A stretch of DNA of 64,000 bases from Blasia pusilla (GCA_050084515.1 CM114271.1:43834001-43898000), one strand, 5' to 3'; positions 49,690 to 61,554 are shown, counted from the first letter of the stretch. Notes: generated from the sequence alone by a model not told the origin. A program made the numbers and translations.

Positions 49690-50042
49690 TGTAACTCTCC
49701 AACTCACGGAACCACTCTAGAGTTGCTCAAAGGTAGAATGCCCTCAAGGCCTCTCCTCTTCCTTTATATACTTAGAGATAGGTACAATAAAGATAAATTA
49801 ACTCTACCTATCCTTATGCCACATGTCCTATTCTCATAATATGAGAGGATCTTCTTTGGACTCTAATGTCCTAACCTCATCTTCCTCAACCTCATCCTTA
49901 TCTTCCTTTTCACCAACCTATGGCCCCATTCTCATCTTTATCTCATGTATCTTGTATTTTCTCTATTTGATTGATTCTTTCCCATTTATGCGCTTCATGT
50001 CATAGATTCTAACTTAACTATGACTAACAAAGGATGGTTACA
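49690..50042 (-). repeat. chromovirus 5' LTR
   Basis: 353 bp, collinear with 43059-43410. TATATAAA on the minus strand at 49763-49770 is the likely promoter TATA box. Confidence 0.95.
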
Positions 50043-50470
50043 CATCATTAAAGCTATATGATGTGATGGTAGGGACTATAGTGTTGAATCTCCTTGGGTT
50101 CATCCTTGACGTTTTGGAGGAAACGGTTGGCTATTGGCCACGATGGCAATCAAGTGATAGTTCAATGAGCCAACTACCCATTTGATTTATTGGGCGCAGT
50201 GGTGGTCCATGACGAGATAACGTGACCATATTGGAAACATTCAATAGTAGTATTAGATAATCAAGAGAGTTTTTGGAGGGGAACGCTCATGCCGAGGATA
50301 TCCCTATAGAGATACAAATCATGGTGGGTGTTTCTTCCCATGGTGCCAATACCTCGTCATCATTGTAGGGTACCAATGTTCATTTGTAGGGAAGTGCACA
50401 TGAGCTTATTAGGTAGGGGTGGAGCCATACCTTTGTGCTAGAGTAGAAAAAGTCATGTGATAGTTGCGCG
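50043..50470 (+). mobile_element. remnant of a methyltransferase-type Gypsy element, right part
   Basis: Parallels P 28060-28450 (protease end and methyltransferase linker: CTTGGGTTCATCCTTGACG, GGGGAACGCTCATGCCGAGG). It is the continuation of 42800-43058 after removal of the chromovirus. Confidence 0.72.
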
Positions 50471-51796
50471 TATCGAGTAGTGATCTTAGAAAAACTCCAA
50501 TTCCATATGATTTGAAAATTTGGAGGTTGCCTTCCTTCATAGAGTCAAACTTGAACTATATCCCTAATTTTGAGAGAAAAATCTTACACATACCAGGTCC
50601 CAAAAATAGTTTCAAGCTCAACATATAGACCATATGATGAAAAAGGAGCTTAATATTTTTCAAGAAAAATTTCTTGGTCTTTTTTAGACAAAATTTTGTA
50701 GGATATCCTTTTTCATGGCATTATGCTATACCTAAAATTTTCAAAGTAAATTACCATAGAGGTCAGCTCAAAAAATTCATAAGAGAATTTAAAATGTGAG
50801 CTACTAGAAATAGAAATAATTTTGTAGTCCAAAGAATCATACAAAATCCTCGCAAATTATTGGATTTATGAGCCAAAAAATATGTTTTAGGGGTGAGGGA
50901 ATCTAAGTGCAACTTTTGTGAATCACTAAGTCTTAGAATCATACGCTAGTGGGGATCTGAGAGACAAGTTGTGATTTTAGTTCAAAAGGAGGATAAACCT
51001 TTGTGATAAGAACCAAGGCAAAAACTTAACTAGCTCTCTAAGGCAAGCGTCTAGTCAAGGACTAGTGGTTAGGGAGTCAACATAAACGATAGTGCCATGA
51101 GACAAGTGACAAAATGCAACTGGCAACAAGACCAATCACAAGATGGAAATGCCAAGAGGTAATATGGATAGTTAGCCATGAGACATATGAAATAAGAGAT
51201 AAGAGGTCAAGAGAAATATTGATAGTTAAGATATGGCAAGGATGCCCATGAGACTCTACAAAGTCACCTTAGTTCTAAACTAGCCAAATGTGGGGAGTTG
51301 GGAGTTGTCAACGATGTTTGGGTCGAGGGCGACAAATAAAGGCGCAAAGTTGATACTTGGAAGGGGGAGGAGGCCTAAAGAATCTCTTTAGTACCTTCTA
51401 ATTTGTTGCTTGTGCAAAGCATAGAACTATTATGAAATTAAAAATGAAGAAAAGAAATCTTCCCTTTCCTCCTCCTTTCACTCGCCCATCCCTTCCTCCT
51501 CTCCCCTCCCCTCTTTCTTCCTCCCCTTAACTTAACTCCCTCCCTTAAAATTTCAATAGAGAAATCCTTACGAGACAGACCTAGAGCTAGGACAAGGCAA
51601 GTATCAACAATAGGAGGGCCACTTCTACAAACCCCTCCTCTATTAATTGTATAGATAGGGGGGGAGGGAGGAAACTCTCCCTCTCTACCCTATGACTCCT
51701 TGGATCAAGAGTTGATCACATTTTTTGTTTGTTTGTGTTTCAAGTTATGAGCTCATAAACCTTTGGATACACCTTGAGAAATTAGCTATTGTTCTA
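50471..51796. other. unassigned DNA
   Basis: AT-rich to about 51450, then pyrimidine-rich (51470-51550). No gene seen. Confidence 0.45.
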
Positions 51797-51886
51797 TGTC
51801 GTGCGAATCCACATCGTTGACATACCATACTCACATACATACATAACATAGACGAGAGCATACACAAACACAAGTGTACCACAACT
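51797..51886 (-). repeat. E2 terminal repeat B2
   Basis: 90 bp; compared with B1 it has a small deletion after CACATCG. Plus-strand outer end TGTCGTGCG. Confidence 0.84.
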
Positions 51887-52253
51887 GAAATCCGTGAAAG
51901 ATCTACTGTCATAAAACACAAATAGAATCACATACAATCGAGCCAAACCCACTCCACGATGGGAGAATCCAGGTCGAAGCTTGCGGGAACCATCATAGCC
52001 AAGAGCTCTACTCACTACCAAGGCTAACTCCCAACGCAATAGGCTCAACTCAAAGAACTAACTTTTCTTTGAGTGCACTCCATACTATATCTTCCAACCT
52101 AAGAGCGGGCCCTACTGGAAAAGTCACCCTCAACTGAGTAACCCCCAACCTTATGTATGAAACCGCATCTCTACCTAGACACTACGGCCCTACATGAGGT
52201 ATGGCCTCTACTAGCACACTATACTCTACGACATAATCCGTATGGTCATGACA
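51887..52253 (-). repeat. E2 terminal repeat A2
   Basis: 367 bp, the same length as A1. It joins B2 without a gap at CACAACT|GAAATCC and is separated from B1 by AT (52254-52255). Confidence 0.9.
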
Positions 52254-52255
52254 AT

Positions 52256-52366
52256 TGTCGTGCGAATCCACATCGTCATACAATATAGATTGCTGACATA
52301 CCATATTCACATACATACATACATAAAATATACGAGAGCATACACAAACACAAGTGTACCACAACT
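52256..52366 (-). repeat. E2 terminal repeat B1
   Basis: 111 bp, plus-strand outer end TGTCGTGCG, inner border CACAACT|CGGCC. Confidence 0.88.
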
Positions 52367-52376
52367 CGGCCCCCTA
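52367..52376 (-). other. E2 polypurine tract
   Basis: TAGGGGGCCG in element orientation directly before B1, one base changed from the tract of E1 and P. Confidence 0.7.
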
Positions 52377-52538
52377 AGTGACGGTTAGGTCCCTCTAACT
52401 CCCAGGTAGCCCTATACATCTACTACATGCTATACATCTTCTTGGGTGCACGAATCAGAAGGCCGGGTGCTAGGTTGCCCCATCGTTAGTCTCCTATGTG
52501 TAATCCATATCACGCAAAGATCAAGTCATCTACCTCTC

Positions 52539-53765
52539 CTAAGTACATCGAGGACAAACCCACCTTCCAATAGGAACAACATCCATACGTGGAGTCAAAC
52601 ACATCATGTGCCAACCCCTAGAACACCGATCACACACCAACATACGGGCTGCGTTACCAGCAAACCCACACAACATGCACCTCAAGCTAGCACGTATCAT
52701 GGCTAAGCTTGGGTCAAGAGTACCATTCACATTTGAAAGATGACATGGTGCACAATTACGCACGTGGTCCTTCCAAACAACTCCATCACGACCCTCGAAC
52801 ATGAGAACTCCAGAAGCTAACATCTCGTGCACTCGTAAAATAGTGCGGCCTGCCGTCACATCCAATATTGTCCATGCAATCTGCTGCAAATAGACATAGT
52901 CCCCCACATGGAACCTACGAATCGATGGTCGATAACCTCCACCCCGAATGGTTGCATACCGCAAAGTATCCCTGTGTTGAGCAATGGCAAGATTCTCAAA
53001 GGCTGTTGGCATAACTCTACGAAAGAGCTCTGCCTGCTGATAACACACTCTCATCCACATCTCTGGGTCATCAAGGTTCACCACCTCACTAGACTTCCGA
53101 CGAATTGCTGCGGGCAAGTCTGGATCTTGGCCGTATAACTGAAAATAAGGTGAAAAGGAAGCCAAGGATGCTTGGCGATCGAACCTATACCCCATGGCAA
53201 ACCATGGCAAATCGAATATCCCAATCTCCAAGATGCGCGTCAGAGGCCATACTTGCGCAATGCCCTCTTCGCCGTCCTGAACCACACGCCAGCCAAACCA
53301 TCCGCCTGGATGATCTCGAGACGTGGTCCGATGATCAATCAACGCCTTGTCACACAAGACCTGAAACTCACCCTAAAACTCTGTACCCTGGTCGGTCAGC
53401 ACTTCAGCTGGTGCACCAAAATGACTAAGCACTCTATCAAGAAACGCATACGCCGTTCCCTCACATGCCTTGTCAGGTAATGCCACCAACTCAATCCACT
53501 TGGATAAGTGCTCCATCATGACCAACACATATCGATGATTTCGTACAGTCAACAGTAACGGTCTCGCAAAGTCCACACTCCAACGATAACCCAACCCCAT
53601 AATAGCCAAGGGGTGTAATTGTGGTGTAGGGGCATTGAATGATGCCCCCATCCGGTCACAAACCATACAACGTGACACCAACTGATGCACCTGAGTATGC
53701 ATGCCACGCCACCAATACTGACCAAGGAATAAGCTATACGTACGCTTTATCCCAAAATGTCCCAA
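52539..53765 (-). pseudogene. E2 integrase with C-terminal PHD finger
   Basis: 53765-53373 has GHFGIKRTYSLFLGQYWW, the zinc-site CMVC, WSVDFARPL and LTDQGTEF, then a stop. The next frame (53357-52539, 272 residues) runs without a stop from just before the third catalytic position through the integrase C terminus (GDYVYLQ) into a full PHD finger (CMLC, CDRC, GWHMMC, CPRC), proving that the finger is fused to integrase. The Glu of D,D-E is lost where paired frameshifts turn the EADGLGER block into GGWFGWR. Confidence 0.9.
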
Positions 53766-54019
53766 CTTCTCATGGGCATTTGCACAATTCGCTCTCTCTG
53801 AGCCAAATACGGCACTACTCGTACTCTACCATCCCCCCACACACGGAGAATATGTGTTCCCTCCAATCGATACCTCTTAGCACGTTGAAGAACACGGTCT
53901 CGCTCCTTGGCACTCACTATGCCTGGCACCCTACTGGTCCGTAGGAACTCCAACACCAACGCATCATCATGAATATCACGCTGATCCGTACCACCATCTC
54001 TAACCTTAGGATCTGAAGG

Positions 54020-55650
54020 CTAGCCATCTACCCTCTGACTAGAGTAAGATGTCATGTGGTCCTCCATACTAGAGTCCCCTAACCAACATAAAAAGGCGGA
54101 TGCATGCCAACCTCGCACCATCTCCTCATCAACCTCGCCATGCCATCTAGCCCCAGTTGCATCTTCTTGGCTAGTACATGGGTTCCTACTCAACCCATCA
54201 GCATCAAGGTTGGAAACTCTAGGTCTATGTACCACTTGCAAGTCATACTTCGTTAAGATAAGAGCCCACCATGCAAGCTTCCCTGTAAGCTTGTCAGACT
54301 CCATCAACCACTTGAGCAGCTGGTGATCAGTAACAAGGGTAAATTGTCTGCCAAACAAGTAACACCTAAAGTGTGCCATAGCCCACACTACTGCCAAGCA
54401 CTCTCCCTCATATGAACTGTAGCGTGACTCTGCTGCATTATTCGAACGACTTGCATAGGCCACCACAAACTCCATGTGCTCATCATCATGTTGTGTCAAC
54501 ACCGCTCCAAGTCCCAACCTACTCCAATCAATGTGTAACTGAAATGGGCGCCCTCTGATAGGTCTCCTCAAGATAGGCGCCGCCACCAATTGGGCCTTGA
54601 GCTCCACAAAAGCTCTCTCCTAATCATCTCCTCAGTGCCACTCTTGATCTGATTTCAGCAATTAGTTCAAAGGCTTTGCCATAGCACTAAATCCCTTCAC
54701 ATACCTCTGATAGTAGTTCGCCAATCCCATGAATGCCCGAACTCTGCTCACATCTACCGGACGCAGAATAAGTGCAATAGCCTCCACCTTTGCTTGCTGA
54801 ACTCCCAAACCACCTAGATAGATCACATGACCCAAGTGCTCAACATCCTCATGGAAGAACTTACACTTCCTGGATGCAAACGTAGACCATGAGCTTTCAA
54901 CCGCTCAAACATAATCTGCAAATGTATCTGATGCTCCTCCACCGTGTTACTGAATACCAAGATATCATCAATGTAACACCGAACAAAATCCAACCCTGCT
55001 AGGATCCTGTCCATCACTCTTTGAAACTCGGCAGGTACATTCTTCAACCCAAAGGGTCAGAATTTCCACTGGTACAAACAATCCTTGCCATGAGAGTTGA
55101 CACCCCAAAATGCTGTCTTGGCCTTGTCACTCGCCCGAATCGGCAATTGATGGTATCCTGCCCGAAGATCCAAAGTACTGAAAATCTTTGCCTGTCCCAC
55201 CACATCAAAGATCTCCTCAGGTGTAGGCATGGCATACATATTGGCCTTCGTTTGCCGATTCATAGGAAGGTAATCTCCACACATCCGCCTATCCGTGTAG
55301 TTGCCATGCATATCCTTTTTAGCAGGCATGACAGTGGCTGATGCATACTCTCTATGCAACAACTCCACTAATCCACCCTCCAAAAGGTCCAACGTGCTAC
55401 TCTGAATCAGGTCCCTCTCCATATCACTATATCGGTAGGGACGACGGAAGATTGGCGTATCACTAGCCAAATCAATCCGTATACCGAGTCCAACCAAAGC
55501 ACCCAACTCCTTCATGCTAAAGGCAAAACAACTCCTATAAGCACGTAGGAACTGTGTTAAGCGTCGTTTCTCACCACTCGTAAGCTTGGGCCCAAGTAAT
55601 GGCTCCCAAGTCTCCTCCACTGGCACACTAGAGGGAGAGGATGATGCCAT
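54020..55650 (-). pseudogene. E2 reverse transcriptase / RNase H with YIDD
   Basis: 55650-55057: PKLTSGEKRRL, ASDTPIFRRPYRYS, ATVMPAKKDMHG, IFSTLDLRAGYHQL, AFWGVNSHGKD. 55047-54823: VMDRILAGLDFVRCYIDDIL, the only complete catalytic centre among the three copies. 54607-54020: RNase H (FQLHIDWSRLGLGAVL, DHQLLKWLMESDK). A gap with frame changes (54820-54610) holds AFMGLANYYQ-type thumb text. Confidence 0.9.
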
Positions 55651-55865
55651 TGGCTGCTATGCAACCCCCTCACAAGATGGTACACCCTTAGCTACACCAT
55701 CATCTGAGCAAATAATTCCTCCACCAGCATGAGCAACCAACTCCACATGCCCAGCCATAACATCTCATTTACTCCAAGGATGCAAAATACTACTTTCCTC
55801 GGCCCCAGCCGATGCCTCTACCATCTCGGTAGCCATCGAACTCATTACAAGGGGTGGAAGACCCA

Positions 55866-57242
55866 CAAACATAGTCCGAAGTCGACGCTGCTCGGCCATA
55901 CCAAGACTCAAAATCCAAGTCAAACAATTCAGGTCCATGGCCTAACCCAACACATGACGTCGTGAAGCCTTAGAAATGGAAGCAACCGCTATCACGCCAG
56001 TAGCAAATCCCATTGCACGCTCTCTCTCATCAGCGTTAGGCTCCACCAACTGTCGCACATGAGAATTCCAAACAAGCCCGGGACCACCTTCCTATAGGCA
56101 TGTGACGAGGGAAAACTCATAAATTTGGGTAGTGCCATCCTAGGCTGGCCCACACAGTTCACCACTGCCATGGGTGACCGATCAATAACCCTCACCACTT
56201 GAGAAAGTCGCCCAGTATCCAAGATACTATCCACTGTAAGGCAAGGATCCTGCTGCAGTGCATCATATGCTCGACGTAGAACCTCCCTAGGCAAAAAGTT
56301 TGTCCACCACAAACGTGGACGATGTGCACGCGAGCCAACTCGCGCTGCATCCAACAACACCGCTGGTCCAATCCAAGACCGCACCTCATGAACACTCGCC
56401 ATCATCCGGGTCCAAGTGTCACCCAACAATGGAACATTCTCTAGAATGTAAGCTGGAGCATGTGCCTGATGAACCCGAAGATGTTGTAACACCCGTAACA
56501 TCTCCCAAAACAATCGAGACCTAGGGTCGTGTAATCCCTCATCACGACTAACACGTGTATGATCCTGACATGGCCATCCAGCAATCACCAAATCCACAAG
56601 ACCAACCCTCTCAAGGTCCTCCGCCCCCAACAATGCAATGTGTGACGGCAAAGCACGTTGGTACCCACAAATAGCTGATGGCGGCAACAACTCAGGATAT
56701 CTCCGCATCCACTGACCAATATGTCGGGATGAGACTCTCTGGGCCGTTTCATCTCATTCCACATACACGTTTCTCCGCATAGGAATATCGGCCTGCAACA
56801 CTGCAGCCAAACCAGTGCTAATCCCACCAAAGAGATGTAACACACAAATGCCCTCCGGCGGATACTGCCATACAATGGGTGTAGTATCCAAAGGGGATAA
56901 CCCAACTGGACCAGAAGTAGGAGTCCGCCATGGGGCCTCCTCTTCCTCGTGAGGTATAACAACCTCACACCAAGCCTCCTGCACCAGGCGATCAGCCTCC
57001 TGCCGTAGTGCACCGCCTGAACTCCAAAGTGGCACATCCAACGATGAGGATGCCATTGCTGCAAAACTAGGGACCTCCTCTACCTCCTCATGCACAGGAG
57101 AATCCATAGCATAAACATTACCCTCCAAAAAGTCTCTTGGCCAAGTGACTACTCCACTAAAACCAGCCACAGATGCTAACACTGTTGGGGAAGAACCTCC
57201 TGGTCGAGCCCCATAAATAAATCTCACAGGAACTTGGCTCAT
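55866..57242 (-). pseudogene. E2 cytosine-C5 DNA methyltransferase domain
   Basis: 57242-56754: linker, then motif I VLHLFGGISTG (the Asp before LFGG is His here; Asp in E1 and P) and NVYVE. 56708-55992: DLVIAGWPCQDHT (motif IV; Cys at residue 47 of this frame), GLHDPRSRLFWEML, ILENVPLLGDT (VI), SRAHRPRLWWTNFLP (VIII; compare the AHRARYFWGNLP block of DNMT3), KFMSFPSSHAY. Then after a frameshift DERERAMGFATG (IX) and ASRRHVLG.AMDLNCLTW (X, with one stop). It is the most continuous copy of the domain. Confidence 0.9.
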
Positions 57243-57257
57243 ACGTCCATCACCGGA

Positions 57258-58004
57258 CTACCAACCAGATCTATAAGATGCTGTCTCAGTCCAGTAATCC
57301 ATCTGAAAACCCATCGGGTACAATACTGCTCCTCCAACTAGTACATCATACGACTCGGATGATGTGACCACTACAGGTACTCCCAACCGGGAGCTATCAG
57401 TCGCATGATCTGGTCTCAACTGTACAGAGAACTTCTCCCGTGTCATGAATTGAGACCTATCATTGGATCCTCCAAGTGATGTTTGAATCTAGAATGGGCA
57501 AGGCTCAAGCTCTCACCTCCGAATACCCAAACCAATACATGCCGCTTTTCCCAACATCAAAGGTTGGGCACCCGAGTTTAACAAGACTCTATCTGGTCTA
57601 TACACCTGTCCTGTAGGACTCACCAATCGGAATATCCCACTCCGGTTGTCCAACATACATACACCAGGTGTAAGCCTCTCATGATCAATGGCTAGCCGGG
57701 CTGGTAATGCATCCATCTTTGTCGCTGTTGCCTGCCAAGTAGCATTGGTACTCAATGCTATACCTAACATAGAGGGTTGCTCCACTGCAACACCCTCATC
57801 CACCTCAGCTTGTGTAGCAGTAACACCCCCACGTTCCCACAACGTGGATGCTAGCTGAAATACAAGAGCTAAGTCAACTCCTAAAGCCATCAGCTCCGTG
57901 GCCGAAAACAATGGAGATCCCAACACTGAAGTTGCCATCCGCAATATTGCACTCGATGCTGCATTCGTGTCTACTACACGCAATGTAGATGCCTCAGTCC
58001 CCAC
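57258..58004 (-). pseudogene. E2 aspartic protease
   Basis: 58004-57513 ends with VLLNSGAQPLMLGKAACIGLG: the catalytic Asp of DSGA is Asn, which should abolish activity. YDVLVGGAVLYPMGF follows in 57446-57258 after one stop. Confidence 0.84.
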
Positions 58005-58019
58005 TGTCGGCTCAATAGG

Positions 58020-59500
58020 CTACGTAGGAACCATGGATGGAGTCCTAAGCACCTCAGACAACAAGAATGACTGGGAAAGCCTAGCCTGCCTCCCAGCCTC
58101 ACCCCTCTGTGGGTCCAACTCCAGAGTAGCACCACGTGGCTTTGACGCTCGAGTGGCTCCTCTCGTAACTGCAGCTGATGCCTCAACCTGTGCTGCACTT
58201 GCCATATAAGAGAGATCATACCCTCCATAAGAGGTGGAAGCCCCTACTCCCAAACCTGATCTAAGCTGGATACTAGCCATAGTAGCCAACTTTTGCTCCA
58301 ATTGCTCAATCCTGGCAGCCATAGCTGACTCTGTCGTAGTGGTAGGGGTAGCCACTGTAGGCTCTCCAACCACTGGTCCACCTCTACCATCCCTACCACC
58401 TCTACCACCTCGGCCTCTCGGAGCTACTCTACCACGGCCGCGGCCTGATCTCAACTCTGGATGAAGATCAAAGCAACGCTCTCGAGGATGAGCTCGTCTC
58501 CCGCAATGATCACACTGAGTTGGGCCGGACTGAGGCCCGTCCTCCAAAGTCCATCTCCCATCCTCTTGGGGACAAAACTTCCTAACATGATTACCTCCAT
58601 ATGTCCAACATGACTATCCTTGCTGCGGGGCAGCAAATGAAGGCAATGGTCTCTACGCAAGTGTCCCTCTAGGACCTGACTGAGGTCGTGTGTATCCCCC
58701 ACGACTCCCACTACTACTACAACACTGTGAGATGGGCTGCTGAACACGAGAAGTAGTAGTTGTATCCCTACTTGATGCGGATGTCACCACTCTCTCCTTC
58801 ACCATGTTAAGCTCAATTTTCTCAAATAGAGCAAACACATAAGTCAATGTGGGTGAACCATCACTCATAAGAGTAGCATCACGTACCCTGCGGCGCAACT
58901 CTCTATCCAAGATCCCATACCAAAACTGGATTGCCTGAGCCCCGTCACACCCTGGGTAACTCAAATCAAGCGTCGCATACGAGTGTATGCCTCACGAAGA
59001 CTCTCACCAGTCTTTCGCTCAAATTCGTGAAGACTCCTCAACTTCTCTGTCTTCACTCCCTGATAGTTCTTCTTCAACCTCTTGAAGAACTCTGCAACTG
59101 GGTTGAACGATCGTGGGGCACTAGTACCTCCATTGGTATCCCCACTCCGGCTCGTACTCGTACCACTCAACGTCCGGTTGGTTGGCATAGTAAGAGCACT
59201 ACTACCAATACCACCATGGGTCATAGACACATAGCTTGGAGACCAATATTGTCTCCACGCCTCAATCTTAGCAACATGGTCCTTCCTAAACTCATGGTAA
59301 GCATCCATGGGTGGTCCCTCCAAGTGCTGAAACAACCCCTTCCAAGCCAAGAAGGATGTAAACAACGTGGCATTCCGCAACATCTGCATATCACACCACG
59401 TATTAAACTCCTGCATGAAGTCCTCCAACTCAATGGTGCCCACTACACCGAGTATTGTCGTGGGCCCTTCATGGCCGCATATATCCCGTCCATGTCCCAA
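58020..59500 (-). pseudogene. E2 gag with zinc knuckle
   Basis: 59500-58961: IELEDFMQEFNTWCDM, FLAWKGLFQHLEGPPMDAYHEF, RKTGESLREAYTRMRRLI (capsid). 58964-58653: IQFWYGILDRELRRRVRDA, FEKIELNMVKERVV. 58547-58020: CDHCGRRAHPRERC zinc knuckle, an Arg-Gly-rich segment and RIEQLEQKLATM. Two frame changes only. Confidence 0.86.
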
Positions 59501-61175
59501 ATCAATGGAGCTGCAACACTCGATAACAACGTAGAAGACTCGGTGTTTGGAACACCCTCGTCCTCCTCTTCATCAACCGTCGGAAGTGGAAAAGGTAGCC
59601 GAGACCTCAATCCAATCCGTGTGAAACCACCACTGTCCGCACCACGTTCCCCAACCAGACCACCAGACAGCTCCGTGATGACCAACGCCGATGCCGCACC
59701 ACCACAAATTACCACCACTAAGTAACCAAGTGACGTCGATGTCGTTGTACTATTCTAGCTCTACTAGCTATGGGTGTAGGCAACCTAACCTGTCAGCACC
59801 ACAAGAAGCCTCCCACGGTCTACTCGTCATCACTCCAGCCTCACTACCGGTAGCACACAGGAGTAATACTACTCTGGAAATCAGCGTTAACCCTAACAAT
59901 GGGCGCGCAAGCAAGAAGCAACGATGGAGGAGATCCAAACACAGAAGTCCAACAACAATCCTCCAATCGCAAATGGAACTCAAGGTAACACAATCCACCA
60001 AACGTGGCGCCCCCTGAATCCACAAAACCCACCATACAATTCTAACGCAATAGCTACTCCGCCGCGGGTCGATGACATGCTAATGGGACTTGCAGCACCT
60101 GAAAATATCACCTGCATGGAGAGGCTACACCGTACTATGCGCTAGAGGTCCATCAACCAAAAAACTTGAGATGCATAAAGCGCCTAACACATCTCCGAAT
60201 AACACCAAATGAGCTACACCAGTGTGTACACTAGCATAGTTAAGAACTCAGCAGTTAAGCTCTAGGAAGAATAGCCCAAATATGGGTGACCAGTTATGCA
60301 ACACTCAAATCAAAAATCCTACAAAAACTGTCTCACGCCCAAGCAAGCAAGCAAGCTTGCTTGCTTGCTCCTTGCTCCTTACTCCGCCTCTCACGCCCAC
60401 TTGCCCCGAGCTACCACCAGTTGCCTCGGAGCCTCAAAACGCCGAGACATGCCCCGTTCGCCATGCTTCGCTATGGAGAGAGGCCCAACCAGGGCGCCCC
60501 CAACGGGATAGGCATCTCCAACAACGAATGAGTCACCAACCAACCAGCCCCTCCGATCCGCTGTCCGCCATAGCCAGACCTTGAGCTAGTCCGCAAAATT
60601 TTGATTAGCAATTACTGCACAAATCCTCAACCAAAATTGAATCTGTTTCAACCAGAGTTCAATTGACCACCATAGCTATCTCTCCACAAAAAATCAGCTA
60701 CAACCAAGCTCTGTACTCCGAGCTAAAAATCAGACAAACTTGTTGTCCATACACCTCCAGAATCGCATATCCGACAGCGCTTCTGCCCAAATTCATGCAC
60801 GCAGAAATCCGCAACGCTCCACACACTCGAGCAGATAGCTTCACATGAGATCACAATACAAGTAGCAATAGGAACCTCTCACCTGATTTGGATGAACTTC
60901 AACAGAGCTTCCGCACTCCAAGCTCTCCACATCTGAAAACGGTTGAACACGAACCAGAATCTTCAATCCTTGATAACTTCCAACTCCCTTGACAAAATCC
61001 GGCGATCTAAAGCGCATTGGAAAGCTCTCAGCAAGGCGCTTCTTTCCCAACCAACCACATACCAGATTCCCACCTCCAACATAGGCCACAAGCCACGAAC
61101 ATCCACGGCTGAGTACACAATCAGCCCTAACCAGATCCTACTGATCCACTATCGAAGCTACCATCGATCTACTCT
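59501..61175. other. E2 leader
   Basis: Gag N-terminal coding (acidic DEEEDEGVPNTESS) extends to about 59720; the rest is leader. It holds about 630 bp (60430-61063) not present in E1 and a 28-bp palindrome (60342-60369). Plus-strand frames here are antisense. Confidence 0.6.
60342..60369. repeat. 28-bp perfect palindrome of AAGC units
   Basis: Four AGCA/AAGC units meet their complement at an AAGCTT centre (60355/60356). E1 has only CCCAAGCTCC at this place. Confidence 0.95.
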
Positions 61176-61187
61176 AGTTCTTTGAGT
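61176..61187 (-). promoter_or_regulatory. E2 self-complementary primer-binding site
   Basis: ACTCAAAGAACT in element orientation, directly after A1, exact complement of the presumed RNA start AGTTCTTTGAGT (plus-strand 61349-61360), which is about 30 nt from GATATAGTATGG. Confidence 0.75.
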
Positions 61188-61554
61188 GAAATCCGTGAAA
61201 GACCTACTGTCATAAAACACAAATAGAATCACATACAATCGAGCCAGATCCACTCCACGATGGGAGAATCCAGGTCGAAGCTTGCGGGAACCACCATAGC
61301 CAAGAGCTCTACTCACTACCAAGGCTAACTCCCAACGCAACAAGCTCAACTCAAAGAACTAACTGTTCTTTGAGTGCACTCCATACTATATCCTCCAACC
61401 TAAGAGCGGGCCCTATTGGAAAAGTCACCCTCAATTGAGTAATCCCCAACCCTATGTATGAAACCGCATCTCTACCTACACACTACGGCCCTACATAAGG
61501 TATTGCCTCTACTAGCACCCTATACTCTACGACATAATCCGTATGGTCATGACA
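61188..61554 (-). repeat. E2 terminal repeat A1
   Basis: 367 bp, starts TGTCATGACC at 61554 and ends GGATTTC at 61188; no B at its inner end. Confidence 0.9.

Larger units (their letters stand above)
51797..61554 (-). mobile_element. E2: Ty3/Gypsy element with DNA methyltransferase and PHD finger, split direct repeats
   Basis: Same order as E1, and the best-preserved copy: A1 61188-61554, primer site 61176-61187, leader, gag, protease, methyltransferase, RT with YIDD, RNase H, integrase-PHD, polypurine tract, B1, AT, A2, B2. I count about 16-17 differences between A1 and A2 over 367 bp. Outer flanks TTCTA and ACTCC do not match, so no target duplication is seen; recombination between two copies or loss at one flank would explain it. 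Frameshifts and point changes in protease, methyltransferase and integrase make it inactive. Confidence 0.88.
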
